From the NCBI GenBank assembly GCA_031289875.1, contig JAITOO010000039.1, forward strand, positions 1 through 8,630: 8,630 nt of DNA, written 5' to 3'. The translations under genes and the position numbers were made by a program. Under the pieces are notes generated by a model. That model had not been told where the DNA came from. It worked only from the letters and a program-made list of their open reading frames with translations, and searched no databases. Shown here in pieces: positions 5,746 to 8,630 of the stretch (its first letter is position 1; every line of letters begins with the position of its first letter). This DNA is from Flavobacteriaceae bacterium. Lineage in GTDB: Bacteria > Bacteroidota > Bacteroidia > Flavobacteriales > Weeksellaceae.

Positions 5746-5753
5746 TACCTTTG
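5746..5753 (+). promoter_or_regulatory. Candidate -7 element of rlpA
   Basis: TACCTTTG matches TAnnTTTG exactly. The nearest TTTG upstream (5717-5720) is 25 bases away, longer than the usual spacing of about 20. Transcription would start near 5760, leaving a leader of about 21 bases before the ATG at 5781; this rules against the earlier in-frame ATG at 5709. Confidence 0.5.
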
Positions 5754-5780
5754 CACTGCAAAAACAAAAAAACAATAAAG

Positions 5781-6245
5781 ATGAAAAGATTACTTATAAT
5801 TATCATTTTGGGGATTTCTCTCCTGTCTCTATTGTCTATGAATACTTTTATTTCAGACGATTACAAAACGAACATAAACGCTGCACCAACCGATAACAAG
5901 GACAGCTTGGTGATAGATTCCAATTCCATTGAAGAAGAGGAAGAAGAGGAAATATATACAAATAAAGGGATTGCTTCATGGTACGGAAGCAAGTGGCACG
6001 GAAAAATCACTGCCAGCGGCAAAGAATATGATATGAATGCTCTCACCGCCGCACATAAAACCCTGCCTTTCGGCACGAAAGTAAAATTAAGAAACCCTGA
6101 AAACGGAAAAGAAGTCATTGTAACTATTACAGACAGAGGTCCCTTTATTAAATTTAGAATTTTTGACCTAAGCAAATCTGCTTTCAAGGAATTGGGAGAT
6201 TTGGGACAGGGCGTTTTAAATTTAGAATATAAAGTCTTGGATTAA
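5781..6245 (+). CDS. rlpA: RlpA-like septal ring/peptidoglycan-acting protein
   Basis: A predicted 154-residue exported protein. It starts MKRLLIIIILGISLLSLL, a signal peptide or membrane anchor without a lipobox cysteine, followed by a low-complexity linker with seven glutamates in a row (51-57), encoded by a repeated GAAGAAGAG unit. The RlpA double-psi beta-barrel domain fills residues 62-152: GIASWYGSKWHGKITASG, NALTAAHKTLPFGTKV and TITDRGPF, with D118 in the expected active-site position of RlpA lytic transglycosylases, then FDLSKSAFKELG. There is no SPOR domain, so this is a compact version; the family member in Pseudomonas cleaves naked glycan strands at septa. The earlier ATG at 5709 precedes the candidate promoter, so 5781 was chosen. 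It appears to be transcribed alone, 107 bases before the next gene. Confidence 0.88.
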   Translation: MKRLLIIIILGISLLSLLSMNTFISDDYKTNINAAPTDNKDSLVIDSNSIEEEEEEEIYTNKGIASWYGSKWHGKITASGKEYDMNALTAAHKTLPFGTKVKLRNPENGKEVIVTITDRGPFIKFRIFDLSKSAFKELGDLGQGVLNLEYKVLD

Positions 6246-6297
6246 TTGACGAACACCCCCTCATTTAAAATTTCAATCTATCAGTTGTTCAAAATTA

Positions 6298-6329
6298 TTT
6301 GTATATCCCGAAAGAAATAATTAATTTTG
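6298..6329 (+). promoter_or_regulatory. Promoter of the TPR-ribH operon
   Basis: TTTG (6298-6301), a 20-base spacer and TAATTTTG (6322-6329) make a textbook Bacteroidota promoter. Transcription should start near 6336, giving a leader of about 17 bases to the ATG at 6353. The -33 element overlaps the in-frame ATG at 6299, which therefore cannot be the start. Confidence 0.75.
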
Positions 6330-6352
6330 TAGGCTTAAAATTCGACGGCATC

Positions 6353-7075
6353 ATGTCAAACACCAATAAAACAAAAAAACACGTACAAAAAAAATACGAA
6401 ACTCGGGAGGTACTTGAATCTCTGAATACTACGGCGGCAACAGGAGAAAAATTCCTGCAAAAATATGCCAAATATATCGGCATAGTCTTCGGCGTAGTTG
6501 TGCTGATTGCCTTAGGGTATGTCCTTTATCAAAATTATGTGATAACTCCGAAAAACACCCAAGCCTCTGATTTAGTTCTTGATGCAGAAGATTTATACTT
6601 GCAGGAAAAAACAGACCAAGCGTTGGGCGGAAAAAACGGCGGAATTTCAGGCTTTGCCGACATTGCCGAAGAATACGGCACTACTGCGTCAGGCGAGTTA
6701 GCGGCGCTCTATGCCGGAGTTATCGAATTTAAAAAAGGAAATTACCAAAAAGCATTGGATTTCTTCCAGAAGTTCGACTCTTCCGACAAAGATTTGAAAG
6801 CCGTAAAATACGGCGCAATCGCTGATACCTACGTGGAACTCAACAACAACGATGAAGCCTTGAACTATATGACCAAAGCCGCCAAAGAAAGTACAAACAG
6901 CGCAACAGCTTTTCAATTCAACAAAAAAGCAGGCATCTTGGCGATGGCTATAGGGCAGAACGACAAAGCATTAGCGTTTTTTCAAACCATCAAAGACAAA
7001 TATCCCGACACCGACCCTACCGGAGAAGTTGATGCTTACATCGAAAGATTGAAATACGCAACAGGCAAAGAATAA
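6353..7075 (+). CDS. Membrane-anchored tetratricopeptide-repeat protein
   Basis: A 240-residue protein with a basic, cytoplasmic N-terminal segment (MSNTNKTKKHVQKKYETRE), one membrane helix at about 41-61 (YIGIVFGVVVLIALGYVLYQ) and a periplasmic C-terminal region of TPR-like helix pairs. Clear repeats include AALYAGVIEFKKGNYQKALD (118-137), GAIADTYVELNNNDEALNYM (154-173) and GILAMAIGQNDKALAFFQTI (194-213). The layout resembles YfgM-type single-span TPR proteins that help protein folding or assembly at the envelope, but no specific partner can be named. Its stop codon shares one base with the ribH start (TAATG at 7073-7077), implying translational coupling. As I recall, a TPR protein next to ribH is common in Bacteroidota; why it accompanies riboflavin synthesis is not evident from the sequence. 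Confidence 0.88.
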   Translation: MSNTNKTKKHVQKKYETREVLESLNTTAATGEKFLQKYAKYIGIVFGVVVLIALGYVLYQNYVITPKNTQASDLVLDAEDLYLQEKTDQALGGKNGGISGFADIAEEYGTTASGELAALYAGVIEFKKGNYQKALDFFQKFDSSDKDLKAVKYGAIADTYVELNNNDEALNYMTKAAKESTNSATAFQFNKKAGILAMAIGQNDKALAFFQTIKDKYPDTDPTGEVDAYIERLKYATGKE

Positions 7076-7563
7076 TGGCAACCACCGACCTGTCGCAATA
7101 CGACAAAGAAAAAATACCCAATGCCGAGACTTTTCGTTTCGGTATTGTTGTTTCCGATTGGAATCAAGATATCACCTACAACCTGCTCGAAGGCGCAGTG
7201 CAGACTCTGACAGATTTGGGCGCAAAAAGAGAAAAAATTGATACATTTTTTGTTCCGGGTTCGGTAGAACTTGTATATACCGCTTCACAACTGTGTCGGC
7301 AGAAAAAGTTTGATGCACTCATTATTATCGGCTGCGTGATTCGCGGAGAAACCGCCCATTTCGATTACGTCTGCAAAATCGTTGCCGACAGCGTTACTTA
7401 TCTCAACACTCATCAAGACACACCTGTAATTTTTTGTCTCTTAACCGACAACAACAAGCAACAGTCCATTGACCGAAGCGGAGGCAGGCTCGGCAACAAG
7501 GGAATCGAAGCCGCCGTAACTGCCGTGAGAATGGCAAAACTGCGAAAACGAATCTCCTTATAA
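7075..7563 (+). CDS. ribH: 6,7-dimethyl-8-ribityllumazine synthase
   Basis: A 162-residue cytoplasmic enzyme that condenses 5-amino-6-ribitylamino-uracil with 3,4-dihydroxy-2-butanone 4-phosphate to 6,7-dimethyl-8-ribityllumazine, the penultimate step of riboflavin synthesis. The family motifs are all present: GIVVSDWN at 23-30 with the substrate-stacking aromatic W29, VPGSVEL at 60-66, GCVIRGETAHFDYV at 86-99 with the catalytic histidine H95, and the phosphate-binding end CLLTDNNKQQSIDRSGG...GNKGIEAA with R134. The length is typical of the subunit, which usually forms pentamers or 60-subunit capsids. It overlaps the TPR gene stop by one base and is the last gene of that operon, followed by a clear terminator. 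No FMN riboswitch is seen upstream of the operon. Confidence 0.97.
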   Translation: MATTDLSQYDKEKIPNAETFRFGIVVSDWNQDITYNLLEGAVQTLTDLGAKREKIDTFFVPGSVELVYTASQLCRQKKFDALIIIGCVIRGETAHFDYVCKIVADSVTYLNTHQDTPVIFCLLTDNNKQQSIDRSGGRLGNKGIEAAVTAVRMAKLRKRISL

Positions 7564-7640
7564 TTTCCTGTTACTTAATGATTTAAATAATAAAAAAGTA
7601 TTTCCCTTTTTTGATGGAGACCCCTTCGGTTTTTTTAAAT

Positions 7641-7665
7641 ATGAATACTCGATATTCATTTTTTT
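7641..7665 (+). terminator. Intrinsic terminator of the TPR-ribH operon
   Basis: ATGAATA (7641-7647), loop CTCGA, and TATTCAT (7653-7659) form a perfect 7-bp stem, and the sequence runs on into a T-tract to 7665. It lies 77 bases after the ribH stop and ahead of the meaB promoter. Weaker stems precede it (7592-7612, and 7618-7632 followed by T's), so termination may occur in steps. Confidence 0.7.
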
Positions 7666-7699
7666 AGAATCTTCATGTAAATTTCTTGAAGATATTTTC

Positions 7700-7707
7700 T
7701 ATCTTTG
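7700..7707 (+). promoter_or_regulatory. Candidate -7 element of meaB
   Basis: TATCTTTG is an exact TAnnTTTG match, 21 bases upstream of the ATG at 7729. No TTG is found at the expected -33 position. The implied leader is about 15 bases. Confidence 0.5.
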
Positions 7708-7728
7708 AACTTTATAAATCCGATTAAA

Positions 7729-8630
7729 ATGGCTTCACCGCTTCCTGACCTGAACCAACTCAAAACCAATATCTTAAACGGACAAATCGTCGCGCTCAGT
7801 AAAGCGATTACGCTCGCTGAAAGCCGAAAAGCTGAACACCGCAATTTCTCCAACCAACTGCTTCAATCGCTGATTTCTCACATGGGAAACTCGCTTCGCA
7901 TCGGGATTACAGGTATTCCGGGCGTGGGAAAAAGTACTTTCATCGAGGCGCTTGGCTTGCACCTCATCTCTCAGGGCAAGAAAGTAGCAGTCCTCGCCAT
8001 TGACCCCAGCAGCCACATTTCGCACGGAAGTATTTTAGGCGACAAAACCCGCATGGAAGAACTCTCCAAATCGCCCTTCGCTTTCATTCGCCCTTCGCCG
8101 ACTTCAGGAACGCTGGGCGGTGTCAATTCTTCCACGTTTGAAACCGTTTTACTTTGTGAATCAGCAGGTTATGATGTGATTTTAATAGAAACCGTCGGCG
8201 TAGGACAGTCAGAAATTACTGTTGCCGAAATTTGTGATTTTTTCCTCTATTTGACTATCGCTTCCACCGGAGACGAATTGCAGGGAATCAAGCGAGGAAT
8301 TATGGAAATGGCTGATTTAGTGTTTATTAACAAGGTTGATGAAAAACCTTCGCGTGCTGTAATTGACACACAGGCGGACATTATCCGCGCACTGAAACTC
8401 ATGCCGAGAAAAATCAGGGATTGGGATCCTCCCGTGATTTTAGGTTCTGCCGTAGATGACAGAAACATAGACACTTGCTGGAAAAAAATCGGAGATTTTT
8501 TTGTTGTAGCAAAAGAAAGCGAATATTTTCAAACACAGCGTAAAAAACAGTTTGTCGAAAGATATGAACACCTTTTATTCTACTATTTCATGGAAAAACT
8601 ACGAAGCTCCCATCAGCTGCAGGCGCAGAC
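7729..8630 (+). CDS. meaB: Methylmalonyl-CoA mutase-associated GTPase MeaB (C-terminus cut by window)
   Basis: The first 300 residues of a G3E-family GTPase (MeaB/ArgK), still open at the window end; complete family members are about 330 residues, so roughly 30 are missing. MeaB protects methylmalonyl-CoA mutase and gates delivery of its adenosylcobalamin cofactor. Motifs in order: helical N-terminus (about 1-55), Walker A GIPGVGKST at 62-70, AIDPSS at 90-95, DKTRM at 105-109, the family-specific RPSPTSGTLGGV at 121-132, Walker B/switch IETVGVGQSE at 153-162, GDELQGIKRGIMEMAD at 181-196, and the guanine-specificity motif NKVD at 201-204. The start at 7729 follows a -7 element and aligns with the family. 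Its presence implies a B12-dependent methylmalonyl-CoA/propionate route in this organism, though the mutase genes are not in view. Confidence 0.95.
   Translation, partial: MASPLPDLNQLKTNILNGQIVALSKAITLAESRKAEHRNFSNQLLQSLISHMGNSLRIGITGIPGVGKSTFIEALGLHLISQGKKVAVLAIDPSSHISHGSILGDKTRMEELSKSPFAFIRPSPTSGTLGGVNSSTFETVLLCESAGYDVILIETVGVGQSEITVAEICDFFLYLTIASTGDELQGIKRGIMEMADLVFINKVDEKPSRAVIDTQADIIRALKLMPRKIRDWDPPVILGSAVDDRNIDTCWKKIGDFFVVAKESEYFQTQRKKQFVERYEHLLFYYFMEKLRSSHQLQAQ

Noticed and set aside
5931..5951. GAA/GAG triplet run in rlpA as a phase-variation tract
   Set aside because: The repeat unit is a multiple of three, so slippage would only change the number of glutamates and not switch the gene off.
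7618..7636. Stem AGACC / GGTTT with a T-run as the ribH terminator
   Set aside because: The stem is short and contains a G-T pair. The hairpin at 7641-7659 with its T-tract is clearly better. A similar string at 4166-4185 was also noted, but the likeness is probably chance.
1..8630. tRNA, rRNA, CRISPR arrays, insertion sequences, FMN or cobalamin riboswitches
   Set aside because: No cloverleaf, repeat-spacer series, transposase or riboswitch-like conserved pattern was seen, including upstream of the ribH operon and meaB, where leaders appear too short for a riboswitch.

Overview
The window looks like chromosomal DNA of a member of the Bacteroidota, probably a flavobacterium-like organism. 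Three things support this. Most transcription-unit starts are preceded by the Bacteroidota-type -7 element TAnnTTTG, best seen as TTTG-N20-TAATTTTG before the gene at 6353. Shine-Dalgarno sequences are mostly absent. The gene content fits: a 2TM-domain/LytTR two-component locus, and a TPR membrane protein directly coupled to ribH. No RNA genes, insertion sequences or CRISPR arrays were seen.

Left edge (1-1214, + strand): two overlapping membrane-protein genes, both of the CTP-using cytidylyltransferase/polyprenol-kinase superfamily. The first is a short CdsA-like protein that keeps only the catalytic C-terminal half. The second is a phytol/dolichol-kinase-like protein. This stretch looks more AT-rich than the right half. 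It ends at a convergent gap (1215-1321) holding a perfect 7-bp-stem palindrome.

Two-component block (1322-3861, - strand): a LytS-type histidine kinase fused to a C-terminal 2TM domain, then a small protein made of two tandem 2TM domains, then a LytTR response regulator. Just upstream of the kinase is a candidate promoter, preceded by two 9-bp direct repeats with a 21-bp period. This is the geometry LytTR proteins are known to recognise, so the locus may activate its own transcription. This circuit, with three related 2TM modules in two genes, is the most interesting part of the window.

Middle (3862-5497): a 445-bp gap that also contains the decayed C-terminal end of an AraC-family regulator, then a MarC-family membrane protein (+), then a convergent NTF2/SnoaL-like lipoprotein (-).

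Right side (5498-8630, + strand): an RlpA-like double-psi beta-barrel protein with a palindrome over its promoter; a TPR membrane protein translationally coupled to ribH (lumazine synthase, riboflavin pathway) and closed by a good hairpin-plus-T-tract terminator; and meaB (methylmalonyl-CoA mutase-associated GTPase), which runs off the window end. Several start codons were moved downstream of the longest possible ATG because a promoter element lies inside or after the longer version.
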